From an uncultured Lachnospiraceae bacterium (lineage in GTDB: Bacteria; Bacillota; Clostridia; Lachnospirales; Lachnospiraceae), in assembly GCA_910584205.1 (NCBI GenBank), contig CAJUAA010000004.1:62001-126000 (forward strand): 64,000 bases of DNA, given 5' to 3'. The position numbers and the translations under genes are program-made. Below are positions 23,762 to 32,540 of the stretch, piece after piece; position 1 is the stretch's first letter; each line of letters starts with the position of its first letter. A model generated the notes under the pieces. It was not told where the DNA came from. It saw only the letters and a program-made list of their open reading frames with translations, and made no database searches.

Positions 23762-24259
23762 TTATCTTTCCATGTTTAAATGATGCAGTACGGCAGACTG
23801 CCGCACTTCCATATCTGCAGCTTCCTCTTCCGTCATATGGTCATACCCGAGAAGGTGCAGCATGCTGTGGGCCACAAGAAAGGCAAATTCCCGAAGCCTT
23901 CCATGGCCATACTGATCCGCCTGCTCGGCCACTTTATCCAGGGAAATGATGATATCCCCGAGAAACAACTCGCCGCTGTCCGGATTAAAGCACTCCATCC
24001 GGTGTTCCTCTGCCCACGAAAAATCAGAAGGCGCCCGGTATTCGACCTGCGGAAAGGACAGCACGTCCGTGGGACTGTCCATGTCCCGGTAGGCAAGATT
24101 CAGCCGGTGAATCCCTTCATTGGACGTAAGCAGAAGGCTGATCTCCGTTTCAAAAGGGCAGCCCTCCTCCTTTAAAACCTGCGCCGCCACCTGTTTCGCC
24201 GTTTTTTCACAGTCAATTCCGAGTTCCAGATCGTATTCCCTTTCGATGTTTAGCGTCAT
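23762..24259 (-). CDS. ybeY: rRNA maturation endoribonuclease YbeY
   Basis: 165 residues. The zinc-binding motif is HSMLHLLGYDH (His131, His135, His141). DSPTDVLSFP and GELFLGDIIIS are standard YbeY segments. Its first 47 bases overlap the end of phoH in another frame. AAAGGAAAG precedes the ATG. Confidence 0.97.
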   Translation of the reverse strand: MTLNIEREYDLELGIDCEKTAKQVAAQVLKEEGCPFETEISLLLTSNEGIHRLNLAYRDMDSPTDVLSFPQVEYRAPSDFSWAEEHRMECFNPDSGELFLGDIIISLDKVAEQADQYGHGRLREFAFLVAHSMLHLLGYDHMTEEEAADMEVRQSAVLHHLNMER

Positions 24260-25235
24260 GTCTTTCCTTTCTTCTGGCTGTTTTTTTCTCGTAATCTTCG
24301 TATGCCGTTACGATCTTCTGTACCAGCGGATGGCGTACCACGTCCCGGCTGGTCAGGCGGCAGAAGGAGATCCCTTCCACTTTCCCCAGCACCTGTTCCG
24401 CCACCTCCAGTCCGGATCGTACCTCCGGCGACAGGTCCTTCTGTGTTTCGTCTCCGGTAACCACAACCCTGGAACCAAAGCCGATCCGGGTCAGGAACAT
24501 CTTCATCTGCGCCTGGGTCGTGTTCTGCGCTTCATCCAGAATGATAAAGGCGTTGTCCAACGTGCGTCCTCTCATATAGGCAAGGGGCGCCACCTCGATC
24601 AGACCTTTTTCCATGTTTTTCTGAAAACTGTCCGCGCCCATGATCTGATACAGCGCGTCGTACAGAGGGCGCAGATAAGGGTCCACCTTGCTCTGCAGGT
24701 CCCCGGGCAGAAACCCCAGCTTTTCTCCCGCTTCAATGGCGGGACGGGTCAGGATGATGCGTTCCACCTCGTTTGTCTTGAATGCCGTGATCGCCATGGC
24801 CATGGCAAGATAGGTCTTTCCGGTTCCGGCCGGCCCGATTCCAAACACGATCATATTCTCCCGGATGGCGTCCACATACTGCTTCTGTCCCAGCGTCTTC
24901 GGCTTAATGGATTTTCCGCTGATGGTATGGCAGATCAGATCACCGTCGATCTGCAGCAGGGCTCCGCTCTGCTTTTCCAAAGCGAGCGCCAGCGCGTAGT
25001 TTACATTCTGCTCCGTAATCTGGCTTCCGCGCCTGGACAGTTCCAGCAGTTCCAGAAGCACCTGCCTGGCCTGGGCAACCTGCGTTTCACTGCCCATGAG
25101 CTTCAGGCCGCCGTCCCGGGTAATGGCCGATACGCCGGTCGTCCGCTCAATTTTTTTCAAATATACATCAAACTGTCCGAATACATTCTGCTCGTGTTCG
25201 GACGGAATATCAAAAATATGTTCTTCCAGTGCCAC
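24213..25235 (-). CDS. phoH: PhoH-family ATPase
   Basis: 340 residues. An N-terminal KH-like/RNA-binding region precedes the P-loop ATPase domain with Walker A GPAGTGKT (134-141) and Walker B FIILDEAQNTT. The start is GTG at 25235, directly after the yqfD stop, with AGGGA about 11 bases upstream. The 3' end runs 47 bases into ybeY. The neighbourhood (yqfD before, ybeY after) is the standard Firmicute order and suggests work in RNA metabolism. Confidence 0.96.
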   Translation of the reverse strand: MALEEHIFDIPSEHEQNVFGQFDVYLKKIERTTGVSAITRDGGLKLMGSETQVAQARQVLLELLELSRRGSQITEQNVNYALALALEKQSGALLQIDGDLICHTISGKSIKPKTLGQKQYVDAIRENMIVFGIGPAGTGKTYLAMAMAITAFKTNEVERIILTRPAIEAGEKLGFLPGDLQSKVDPYLRPLYDALYQIMGADSFQKNMEKGLIEVAPLAYMRGRTLDNAFIILDEAQNTTQAQMKMFLTRIGFGSRVVVTGDETQKDLSPEVRSGLEVAEQVLGKVEGISFCRLTSRDVVRHPLVQKIVTAYEDYEKKTARRKERHDAKHRKGIRSGTRN

Positions 25236-26483
25236 TTATGTCTGTTCCCTTTCTTCTTCTGAGTCCTCTGTCTGCGCCGGCGGCGTCTCCTCCGGTTTTC
25301 GTTCCTGTACGGCAGACTGCTCGATGGTATAGTCTCCTTCCGCAGTGCATACACCATCATTGATTTCTATTTTAACATTATTTTCAATAATTTGAAGTCC
25401 CTTTATTCTTAATTTTTCAAAAAATACGGCCCACTCCTCTTTTGCCTTCGCCACGGCTTCCTCTCTGGAATAAACGGCGGCTTCCGAGACGTATTCCTGC
25501 TCGGTACTTTTTCCCACGATCAGCGGCAGGTAAAAATTTTCCGTAATCTTCAACTGCAGCTCGCTGGCAATGGAATCGGACTGCTCATAGGACGCTCCGT
25601 GCCAGAAGCCCAGATCGATCCTCTTTTTCCCCAGCACCAGATAACAGGTATCTCTTGTCCGCCCTGTATAGACTTTCTTTGTGTAGGACATGTCAAAAGA
25701 TTCCCTGTAGTGCTCCTGCCGCCGGATCCGGACATCCGCGTCCGCATGGACGTAGTAGGAACGGGCCGTTTCCCCCGCGTCGTCCAGAACCTCCACCTGG
25801 CCGGATACCAGCAGGTCCCCCTTCTGCACCTGCGCGCCCTCCGATACGGCCGGGGTCCCGCTTCTCACGATCATGGATACGATCGTTCCGGTTTCCGAGG
25901 CTGCCAGATCCGCCGGCTCATCGTCCGGAATCTGCGGCGGCAGGGCGTCTTCATTTTCCTGCACATGGATGATGAGCCTTGTGCCCTTTACTTCCGCAGA
26001 CGTCCAGGTGATCTCCGGGAAATGTTCTCTCAGCTGCGCTTCGATCTCTTCTCCATGGATCTCCCTTTTAGCCATTCCGTGTACGATCTGGCAGCTTTCC
26101 AGATACGCCAGGATGACCTCGTCGCTCAGGCTGTAGTTTCCTTCCACGCGGATGTTCCATATGAAGAGAGACAGCACATACAGAAGCGCTGCTCCCAGCA
26201 GTGCTCCCACCGCAAAAAGCTTCCGATGCCGGTAGCGGTGGAGCATAAAAGGAAGGCCGTGTCTTTCCAGAATCACGACCTTCGTCTTTGTTTTGTGCAC
26301 CAGCGGCCGGAGTCTGCGGAATCCGCTGATACTGATACACATCACATATTCCGTCCCCACCGAACGCAGGCCCCATAATACGATGCGGTGGTGGCTGCAC
26401 AGATTCAGGAAACGCTCCGGTGAATATCCGGACAGCCGTATGACCACATAGCCCTTCAAAAATTTCAGAAGATCTGTCAACAA
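25236..26483 (-). CDS. yqfD: Sporulation protein YqfD
   Basis: 415 residues. A soluble N-terminal domain (1-90) is followed by a membrane helix (about 90-110, FAVGALLGAALLYVLSLFIW) and a large extracytoplasmic part, as in YqfD. The opening LLKFLKGYVVIRLSGYSPERFLNLC is characteristic. It overlaps yqfC by 7 bases. The C-terminal tail is acidic. In Bacillus this gene is under sporulation control; nothing in the sequence here shows the promoter. Confidence 0.93.
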   Translation of the reverse strand: MLTDLLKFLKGYVVIRLSGYSPERFLNLCSHHRIVLWGLRSVGTEYVMCISISGFRRLRPLVHKTKTKVVILERHGLPFMLHRYRHRKLFAVGALLGAALLYVLSLFIWNIRVEGNYSLSDEVILAYLESCQIVHGMAKREIHGEEIEAQLREHFPEITWTSAEVKGTRLIIHVQENEDALPPQIPDDEPADLAASETGTIVSMIVRSGTPAVSEGAQVQKGDLLVSGQVEVLDDAGETARSYYVHADADVRIRRQEHYRESFDMSYTKKVYTGRTRDTCYLVLGKKRIDLGFWHGASYEQSDSIASELQLKITENFYLPLIVGKSTEQEYVSEAAVYSREEAVAKAKEEWAVFFEKLRIKGLQIIENNVKIEINDGVCTAEGDYTIEQSAVQERKPEETPPAQTEDSEEEREQT

Positions 26484-26737
26484 TAATGGATTTCTCCAAT
26501 CTCACCTGATATTTTCATCTCGTCTTCTGTATAATAGTCGATATGCAGCCTTTCCCCGCACAGCGTCATCTGGCAGGTCTTTGTCTGCAGGCGGATCCGT
26601 TTTTCGGTATATTCGATGATCCCCCGGTAGTTTTCCACATACGCCTCGCTCCTGCCGGTCACGGTCAGCACTGCCGCGCCCATGACCAGATCTTTGGGAA
26701 GCTTCAGCTTTTCCGCCATCTGCTCCTTCAGTTTCAT
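26477..26737 (-). CDS. yqfC: Sporulation protein YqfC
   Basis: 86 residues of YabP/YqfC type: LPKDLVMGAAVLTVTGRSEAYVENYRGIIEY is the conserved core. It overlaps yqfD and begins the yqfC-yqfD-phoH-ybeY block. The start ATG at 26737 fits the family length. Confidence 0.93.
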   Translation of the reverse strand: MKLKEQMAEKLKLPKDLVMGAAVLTVTGRSEAYVENYRGIIEYTEKRIRLQTKTCQMTLCGERLHIDYYTEDEMKISGEIGEIHYC

Positions 26738-26826
26738 GACATACCGCCCTGACGTTTACTACAATATATGCAGGCCCTGCGGTTTTATGCCGGAACGGAC
26801 CGCCCGCTGTCCGGACATCCCGTCCA

Positions 26827-27108
26827 TTATCTCAGGCTCGCCATGAAAAGCTCGTAGAAATCATCCTCTCCGTCCAGCTTCGGCGAATTCTCTCCGCCGC
26901 CGTTGGTACTCCGGCGCATATTTCCATAAAATTCTTCTCCGGCATGGATCAGGTCCATGGCATAGATCGGGTATCCCAGTTCCTGGCATTTTCGGCAGAA
27001 CGCATCCAGCGGATTCGTTTCTTTCGCGGTATCCAGAAGCGCCCGTCGGACCGCTTCCTCTCTGTGAGCCCTGTTCTGCAGTTCATCCAGCAGTTCTACT
27101 GTATTCAT
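26827..27108 (-). CDS. Small Nif11-like protein
   Basis: 93 residues, starting at the ATG at 27108, which has AGGAGG seven bases upstream. The central part (PLDAFCRKCQELGYPIYAMDL) resembles the Nif11 fold, in which a helix is followed by GY and a short acidic helix. The C terminus is loop-rich (STNGGGENSPKLDGEDDFYE). Nif11 domains often serve as leaders of ribosomally made peptides, but no modifying enzyme or exporter lies nearby and there is no Gly-Gly followed by a Cys/Ser/Thr-rich core. The function is therefore open; it may be a small housekeeping or regulatory protein. Confidence 0.6.
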   Translation of the reverse strand: MNTVELLDELQNRAHREEAVRRALLDTAKETNPLDAFCRKCQELGYPIYAMDLIHAGEEFYGNMRRSTNGGGENSPKLDGEDDFYELFMASLR

Positions 27109-27181
27109 AAAAGCACCTCCTGTATCTATCTCCAAGTATAAACCGGATTTTCAAAAATGTATAGGAAAAAACTCTGTTTTA

Positions 27182-27190
27182 TGGTATGAT
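27182..27190 (+). promoter_or_regulatory. Possible extended -10 promoter of the nhaC-like gene
   Basis: TGGTATGAT (TGn plus TATGAT at 27185-27190) lies about 28 bases upstream of the ATG. No good -35 element was seen. Confidence 0.35.
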
Positions 27191-27218
27191 GAAGTAAATT
27201 TTTAAGGGGGTTTTGTCT

Positions 27219-28520
27219 ATGAATAAAAAGAAAGGGGCGTCTGCCCTGCTTCCGATCCTGGTATTCCTGTTCATCTACATCGGCGTAGGTGTCTATTATG
27301 AGTACATCTGTCCGCAGGAGGGAGTCCAGGGATTCTATGTCATGTCCGTGGTTGTCGCATTTATAGCAGCCCTCACGGTCGCACTGCTCCAGAACCGCAC
27401 GGTTTCTTTCGACGAAAAGCTGCGTATCTGTGCGGAGGGCATGGGTGATGACAACATCCTGACCATGATTCTGATCTTTCTGCTGGCAGGCGCATTCAGC
27501 GGGGTGGCCTCGGCGTCCGGCTGCGCGACGGATACGGCCAACCTGCTTTTAAGCATCGTACCGGGAAGGCTGACCGTCCTGGGTATTTTCCTGATCGCCT
27601 GTATCATATCCATGGCCATGGGAACCTCCTGCGGCACGATCACGGTCATGGGGTCTCTGGCGCTTGGTATCTCCCGCTCCGCGGACCTGTCTCTTCCGCT
27701 GTGCTTTGGCGCACTGGTGGGCGGTTCCATGTTCGGAGATAATCTGTCCTTCATCTCGGACACCACCATAGCCGCCACGAAGACCCAGGGCTGTCAGATG
27801 CGGGACAAGTTCCGGGAAAATCTCATGATCGCGCTGCCTGCTGCTCTGATCACCTGCGTGATCCTGCTTGCCATTGCGTGGTTTGGAAAACCTGCAGCTG
27901 TGGGAGAATATACGTTCAGCATCCTCCGCGCACTTCCCTATTTTGTGATCCTGCTGGCGGCTCTTATGGGTATCAATGTATTCATCGTGCTGGGCTTTGG
28001 ACTGGTCCTTTGCACGGCCATCGGGCTGGGTTCCGGTTCCATCGACGTCCACAATGTCTTTATCTCCATGGGAAGCGGAGTCAGCGGTATGTATGAAACC
28101 ATCGTGGTCACCATCCTGGCCACCGCCCTGTCCGCGCTGATCAAATACAACGGCGGCTTCGAAGCGATCATCGATTTTATCAAAAAGTATCTGCACGGCA
28201 GCAGGGGCGGACAGCTGGGAATCATCCTGATCTCCATCCTGATGGACATCTCCACTGCCAATAATACGGTGGCCATTGTGGTAACGGCTCCCATCGCCAC
28301 CGATATCCGGAAGGAATACGGCATCACGCCCCAGAGAACCGCATCTTTGATGGATATTTCCACCTGTGTGGCTCAGGGGATCATCCCCTACGGCGCGCAG
28401 CTTCTGATCGCGGCAGGGCTCGCCGGGCTTTCTTCCATCCAGATCATGCCGTATCTGTTTTATCAGTATCTGCTGCTTGTATGTGTGCTGGCAGCGACGT
28501 TTTTGGGCAAAAAGTCTTAA
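27219..28520 (+). CDS. nhaC: NhaC-family sodium/proton antiporter
   Basis: 433 residues and about eleven membrane helices. Family features include SGCATDTANLLLS, MAMGTSCGTITVMG, GGSMFGDNLSFISDTTIAAT (the most typical stretch) and SILMDISTANNTVAIV. The product is predicted to exchange sodium, possibly with an organic acid, for protons. A TTG at 27213 is in frame, but AGGGGG eight bases before the ATG at 27219 fixes the start. It is a single-gene transcript, with a strong terminator after it. Confidence 0.92.
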   Translation: MNKKKGASALLPILVFLFIYIGVGVYYEYICPQEGVQGFYVMSVVVAFIAALTVALLQNRTVSFDEKLRICAEGMGDDNILTMILIFLLAGAFSGVASASGCATDTANLLLSIVPGRLTVLGIFLIACIISMAMGTSCGTITVMGSLALGISRSADLSLPLCFGALVGGSMFGDNLSFISDTTIAATKTQGCQMRDKFRENLMIALPAALITCVILLAIAWFGKPAAVGEYTFSILRALPYFVILLAALMGINVFIVLGFGLVLCTAIGLGSGSIDVHNVFISMGSGVSGMYETIVVTILATALSALIKYNGGFEAIIDFIKKYLHGSRGGQLGIILISILMDISTANNTVAIVVTAPIATDIRKEYGITPQRTASLMDISTCVAQGIIPYGAQLLIAAGLAGLSSIQIMPYLFYQYLLLVCVLAATFLGKKS

Positions 28521-28531
28521 CAAACACCATA

Positions 28532-28557
28532 GGGCAGGCGGATCCGCCTGCCCTTTT
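28532..28557 (+). terminator. Rho-independent terminator after nhaC
   Basis: The 22-base perfect palindrome GGGCAGGCGGATCCGCCTGCCC (28532-28553) is followed by TTTT on the plus strand. Confidence 0.8.
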
Positions 28558-28579
28558 CCATACCCATACCCATACGCAT

Positions 28580-29716
28580 TCACACAGCTACCCGCGCCAG
28601 CCGCGCTCCAAGACGGCTTAAAATCTCGTTGGAGATCGTTCCGGCCTTTGCCGCCAGTTCCTCCGCGCGGATCTCTTCCTTCCCGCTTTTTCCGATCAGG
28701 ATGACTTCATCTCCCGGACGGACCCCCGGCACGTCCGTCACATCCAGAAGAAGCTGGTCCATACAGATCCGGCCCGCTATGGGAACGCGCTTTCCGCGGA
28801 CCAGCCCATGGCCCCGGTTGGACAACGTGCGCGGCAGTCCGTCCGCATAGCCGATGGAGACTGCCGCCAGCTTTCCTGCGGAATCCGCATGCCAGGCAAG
28901 CCCGTAGCCGGCGCCTTCGCCTTTCTCCACCTCCCGTACGCATTCGATCCGCGCTTTCAGGGACAGCACCGGCCGCAGATCCCAGATCCGTTCCAGATTC
29001 TCTGACCGTTCGCTGAACACGCCGTAGAGGGCGATACCGGCTCTTGCGTAGTCGTAGGTTCCCGTCAGGCCGTTCCCGTTCAATATTCCGTAGCTTCCCT
29101 GAAGATGGGTGGAAAACCCGGTCTTTCCTTCCGCCCTCAGGCAGCGGACGACCTGCAGAAAGCGTGTTTCCTGCAGGCACATATACGCCCTGTCCTCCCC
29201 GGTTACGCCGTCGGAGGTACACAGATGGGAAAATACCCCTGTGATCTGAAGGTGCTCGCAGTCCCACAGCCGGCTGATCCAGGAGAAATGCTCCCAGGAT
29301 TCTCCCAGACGGTGCATCCCGGTGTCGATCCCCACGTGGACCAAAAGCCTTCTCCCGAAGGCTTCCAGCTCTTTTCCGTAAGCGCAGTCCACCACCGTCT
29401 GCGTCAGCCCATATTCATGCAGCAGGTCAAAGTCCTTCGGGTGCGTATAGCCAAGAATGAGGATCTGCCCTTTGACCCCCGCTTCCCGGAGCATGGCTCC
29501 TTCCGCCGCGCCCGCCACGCAGAAATCATGGACGCCCAGGCGCTCCAGTTCCTTTGCCACCAGCACGGCGCCGTGTCCGTAGGCGTTCGCCTTGACCGCA
29601 GGCATCAACGCACAGCGTTTGGGAAGAAGCCTTTGAAACAGCTGCAGATTGTGCCCAAGGCCGCTCATGTCCACCTCGATCCAGGCTCTGCCCTTCTCGT
29701 ATACGGAGCCGTTCAA
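28580..29716 (-). CDS. alr: PLP-dependent alanine/serine racemase, VanT-like catalytic domain
   Basis: 378 residues. PLP lysine Lys42 is in PAVKANAYGHGA, and the second catalytic tyrosine region is GEGAGYGLAW. Several stretches recall the catalytic half of VanT serine racemase more than housekeeping Alr: QILILGYTHPKD, LTQTVVD, VHVGIDTGMHRLGE and HLQGSYGILN. The ten-helix membrane domain of VanT is missing. The start is a TTG at 29716 that overlaps the ligase stop (TTGA) with GGAGG seven bases upstream, so it is coupled to the ligase. Substrate (L-Ala or L-Ser) cannot be settled from sequence. Confidence 0.88.
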   Translation of the reverse strand: MNGSVYEKGRAWIEVDMSGLGHNLQLFQRLLPKRCALMPAVKANAYGHGAVLVAKELERLGVHDFCVAGAAEGAMLREAGVKGQILILGYTHPKDFDLLHEYGLTQTVVDCAYGKELEAFGRRLLVHVGIDTGMHRLGESWEHFSWISRLWDCEHLQITGVFSHLCTSDGVTGEDRAYMCLQETRFLQVVRCLRAEGKTGFSTHLQGSYGILNGNGLTGTYDYARAGIALYGVFSERSENLERIWDLRPVLSLKARIECVREVEKGEGAGYGLAWHADSAGKLAAVSIGYADGLPRTLSNRGHGLVRGKRVPIAGRICMDQLLLDVTDVPGVRPGDEVILIGKSGKEEIRAEELAAKAGTISNEILSRLGARLARVAV

Positions 29717-30762
29717 AGCCCTCCCTCCAGAATCCGGCTGATAATCTCCTCAAAAGAATATCCGGCCGCCTTCAGCATATTCGGGAAACGGCTGTGGGGC
29801 GTAAATCCTGGGATTGTATTGACTTCATTGAAATAAATCTGCCCGTCTCCGGTCAGGAACATGTCCACTCTTGCAAATCCGCTGCATCCAAGGCTCCGAT
29901 AGATGATTCCCGCCGTCCGGCGGATTCTGTCCGCCGTCTCCGGAGAAATCCTGGCGGGTACATGGATCTTCGACGTTTTAAGCGTATATTTTTCCGTATA
30001 GTCGAAAAATCCTTCCGACAGCTCGATCTCGTCCACCTCTCCCATGAACAGATCATCCGTTCCCAGCACGGCGCATCCCACTTCTCTTCCTTCGATCCGC
30101 TCTTCGATGACGGCCATGGTATCGTGTGCAAACGCCCGCTCCAGCGCCGGGATCAGTTCTTCCTCCCGCTGTACCATGGTAATGCCGAAGGAAGAGCCGG
30201 AACGGACCGGTTTTACAAACAGGGGATATCCAAGCTTACCGGCATCCGCCTGTACCTGAAGGGCATGGTAAGGCTTCTTCAGCAGAAACGATTCCGGCAC
30301 CGGTACTCCCTGCTGCGCCGCCATCCGGTGCGCCAGTTCCTTATCCATGCAGAGGGCGGAGCTTAAGACACCGCATCCAAACACCGGAATCCCGGCCAGT
30401 GAAAGCGCCCCCTGAACGGTTCCGTCCTCCCCGTTTTTTCCATGCAGGACTGGAAGCACCCCGTCCACATGAAGCACATGCAGCTGTCCGTCTTTTTGGT
30501 ACTGCAGCCCCTGTACCGTCCGGTCCGTGGGCACGCAGACCGGAACGCATTCCCGGCTCGTACGCCAGGTATTCTGTGCGATCCGGTCCGGACTTCCCTG
30601 GTACCAGAACCACTGGCCGTCTTCCTCTGCCAGCCCCACGGGAACGGCCTCATACCGCTGCGGGGCCATATGGGTGATCACCGCATAGGCAGACTGCAGG
30701 GATACCTCATATTCCGTAGAACATCCTCCAAATAAAACCGCGATCTTCTTTTTCCTGTTCAT
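29713..30762 (-). CDS. vanG: D-alanine:D-serine ligase-like protein (VanG type)
   Basis: 349-residue ATP-grasp ligase that makes the terminal dipeptide of the peptidoglycan stem. It reads like VanG over most of its length: FGGCSTEYEVSLQSA (12-26), VLHGKNGEDGT (105-115), FVKPVRSGSSFGIT (182-195) and VDEIELSEGFFDYTEKYTLK (243-262). Asp244, Phe253 and Arg325 match the residues I recall as tied to D-Ser choice in VanG (243, 252, 324 there). Ordinary Ddl usually has Met, Ser or Leu in place of the Arg in PHSRFPNML. The ATG at 30762 has AGGAGG eight bases upstream. It forms a coupled pair with the racemase. A D-Ala:D-Ala activity is not excluded. Confidence 0.82.
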   Translation of the reverse strand: MNRKKKIAVLFGGCSTEYEVSLQSAYAVITHMAPQRYEAVPVGLAEEDGQWFWYQGSPDRIAQNTWRTSRECVPVCVPTDRTVQGLQYQKDGQLHVLHVDGVLPVLHGKNGEDGTVQGALSLAGIPVFGCGVLSSALCMDKELAHRMAAQQGVPVPESFLLKKPYHALQVQADAGKLGYPLFVKPVRSGSSFGITMVQREEELIPALERAFAHDTMAVIEERIEGREVGCAVLGTDDLFMGEVDEIELSEGFFDYTEKYTLKTSKIHVPARISPETADRIRRTAGIIYRSLGCSGFARVDMFLTGDGQIYFNEVNTIPGFTPHSRFPNMLKAAGYSFEEIISRILEGGL

Positions 30763-30835
30763 AGTGAAAACCTCCTGTATCCTGAATCCTACCATACCGA
30801 AGATATTCATACGTTAACATGCTCTTAGAAGTTTC

Positions 30836-31771
30836 CTAAGAAAAGATTAAGGGATCCTGCAGATTTTCTGTAGACGCCCGCACCACTCCCCGGCCGTCAA
30901 ACGCCGGGATGAAACGGCCGTCGGCGCAGTCTCCCTCCTGCACATAGACCTGCGTCATTCCAAGGAAGCGGGCGTAGCCCGTAACCTCTTCGTACTCTTC
31001 CGGCGTGATCCTCCGGTTCAGCTCCGGGTACGCCGCCGCATGGGGCAGCGGCGTATACTGGCTCAGGATGCTCACCCAGATCCGGTCTCCCCAGCCGTCC
31101 CACAGAAACTCCAGCACATCCTTGCTGTCGCCGGTGCAGCCCGGAAGTACCAGATGGCGGACGATCACGCCCTTCTGCATGATCCCCTCCGTGTCAAACA
31201 CCGCGGTTCCCGCCTGGCGCACCATTTCCTTCAGCGCCTCTTCCGCCCGCGTCGGGTAGTCCGGCGCATGGGAATACCGCTCTGCCAGCCTGCTGCTTCT
31301 GTATTTGCAGTCCGGAAGCCAGATATCCACAAGCCCCTCCAGGCGTTTCAGCGTATCCGCTTTTTCATAACCGCCGGTGTTATATACTACCGGAATGGAA
31401 AGCCTCTGTCTTTTTGCACGCTCCAGCGCCTGCACCACCGACGGGAGAACATGTCCCGCGGTGACCAGATTGATGTTATGGGCACCCTGATCCTGCAGCT
31501 CCAGAAAGATCTCCGCCAGTCTCCCCACGCTGACCTTCCATCCGGCGGCTCCCTCTGCGATCCGGTGATTCTGGCAGAACACGCACCGAAGCGTACAGCC
31601 GGAGAAAAAAACAGCGCCGGACCCTCTCGTTCCCGACAGGCACGGCTCCTCCCATTCATGAAGCGCCGCTCTCGCCACATGGGGTTCCATGGGCATCCGG
31701 CAGTATCCCGTCTTTCCCTGCGCCCGGTCGGCGCCGCATTCCCGGGGACAGAGCCTGCAGCCCTCCGTCAT
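30836..31771 (-). CDS. Radical SAM protein, PflX type
   Basis: 311 residues. The SAM-cluster motif is CTLRCVFC (Cys59, Cys63, Cys66). An N-terminal cysteine set (Cys5, Cys8, Cys12, Cys24) may bind another metal or cluster, as in the PflX group related to pyruvate formate-lyase activases. NINLVTAGHVLPS and PVVYNTGGYE are typical. The ATG at 31771 overlaps the HD gene stop (ATGA). The substrate is unknown; no glycyl-radical enzyme is nearby. Confidence 0.88.
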   Translation of the reverse strand: MTEGCRLCPRECGADRAQGKTGYCRMPMEPHVARAALHEWEEPCLSGTRGSGAVFFSGCTLRCVFCQNHRIAEGAAGWKVSVGRLAEIFLELQDQGAHNINLVTAGHVLPSVVQALERAKRQRLSIPVVYNTGGYEKADTLKRLEGLVDIWLPDCKYRSSRLAERYSHAPDYPTRAEEALKEMVRQAGTAVFDTEGIMQKGVIVRHLVLPGCTGDSKDVLEFLWDGWGDRIWVSILSQYTPLPHAAAYPELNRRITPEEYEEVTGYARFLGMTQVYVQEGDCADGRFIPAFDGRGVVRASTENLQDPLIFS

Positions 31772-32304
31772 GCCCTGCACAGCCTTTCGAACCATTCCAG
31801 ATACCGCCTCTCCGTCTCCGCAAAGGGCTCTGTGTCAAATACCGGACGGCTTTGCAGCGTCCCGGGACATTCCATCAGCTTTTCCCCCATAAAATGGTCA
31901 AATTCATAGTAGAGCAGCACATCGTCCAGTTCTTTCCAGAGCTTCTGCTCGGTCTCTGTCAGTTCCCCCAGATATTTGCGGAAGATATGGTCCTGAAGCC
32001 GCTGTTCCACCTCCCGGTAGGCGTCCAGATGCTTTTTGACCGGACGGGTAATATCCGCCAGGTACGCCTCGCTGGCGTCGTGCAGCAGGCACGCCAGCTG
32101 CTCCCGTTCGGAGCGCCCTCTTGCACGGGCTTCCTCGCAGCAGTGGATACAGTGCTGCCCTACGGAATAGAATCTGGGGAAATGCCCGTTGGCACGGGTC
32201 ATCAGGGACAGAGCGTGGGCAATGTCCTGAATGCAGATCTCCTCCGGCTTCGGAGACAACGGAGTAAAATGAATGTTTGAATAGGTCGTAATATGGTCGT
32301 TCAT
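31768..32304 (-). CDS. HD-domain hydrolase, YfbR-like
   Basis: 178 residues. Metal-binding HD motifs: FYSVGQHCIHCC (first His region) and CLLHDASEAYLADI (HD pair), with a later acidic helix WKELDDVLLYYEF. This resembles the YfbR-like dNMP or nucleotide phosphohydrolase group. The ATG at 32304 has AGGACGG eight bases upstream. It is divergent from the AI-2E permease gene and coupled to the radical SAM gene. Confidence 0.85.
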   Translation of the reverse strand: MNDHITTYSNIHFTPLSPKPEEICIQDIAHALSLMTRANGHFPRFYSVGQHCIHCCEEARARGRSEREQLACLLHDASEAYLADITRPVKKHLDAYREVEQRLQDHIFRKYLGELTETEQKLWKELDDVLLYYEFDHFMGEKLMECPGTLQSRPVFDTEPFAETERRYLEWFERLCRA

Positions 32305-32391
32305 GCAGAAAACCGTCCTTTCCCTTGAGCCCTCATCCGGCATCTTTTCTTATTCTACCACACCCGTCCAGACGGCCACAAGACATACCGC

Positions 32392-32420
32392 TTGCAGTTT
32401 TTGGAATTTCATCTTATACT
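32392..32420 (+). promoter_or_regulatory. Predicted promoter of the AI-2E-family gene
   Basis: TTGCAG (32392-32397) and TATACT (32415-32420) with 17-base spacing. The leader to the chosen ATG would be about 115 bases. Confidence 0.6.
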
Positions 32421-32540
32421 GTTTTCTGTCAGCATGGATTCGTCCGGCGAATCCATACAGCTTCCATTTCATACAACAGCATGGGATGGAACGACCGGAT
32501 ATCAAACAAAATGCAAGAGAAAGGAATTTTCTGTCCGATT

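Noticed and set aside
26738..26826. Possible small gene or RNA between yqfC and the Nif11-like gene
   Set aside because: No open frame with an SD, no clear promoter pair and no convincing terminator; only a GC-rich stretch with short inverted repeats.
30763..30835. A VanR-type binding site or promoter in front of the VanG-like ligase
   Set aside because: I saw no convincing -35/-10 pair or repeated motif shared with the VanR-like operon; only a weak short stem (TCTTAG/CTAAGA).
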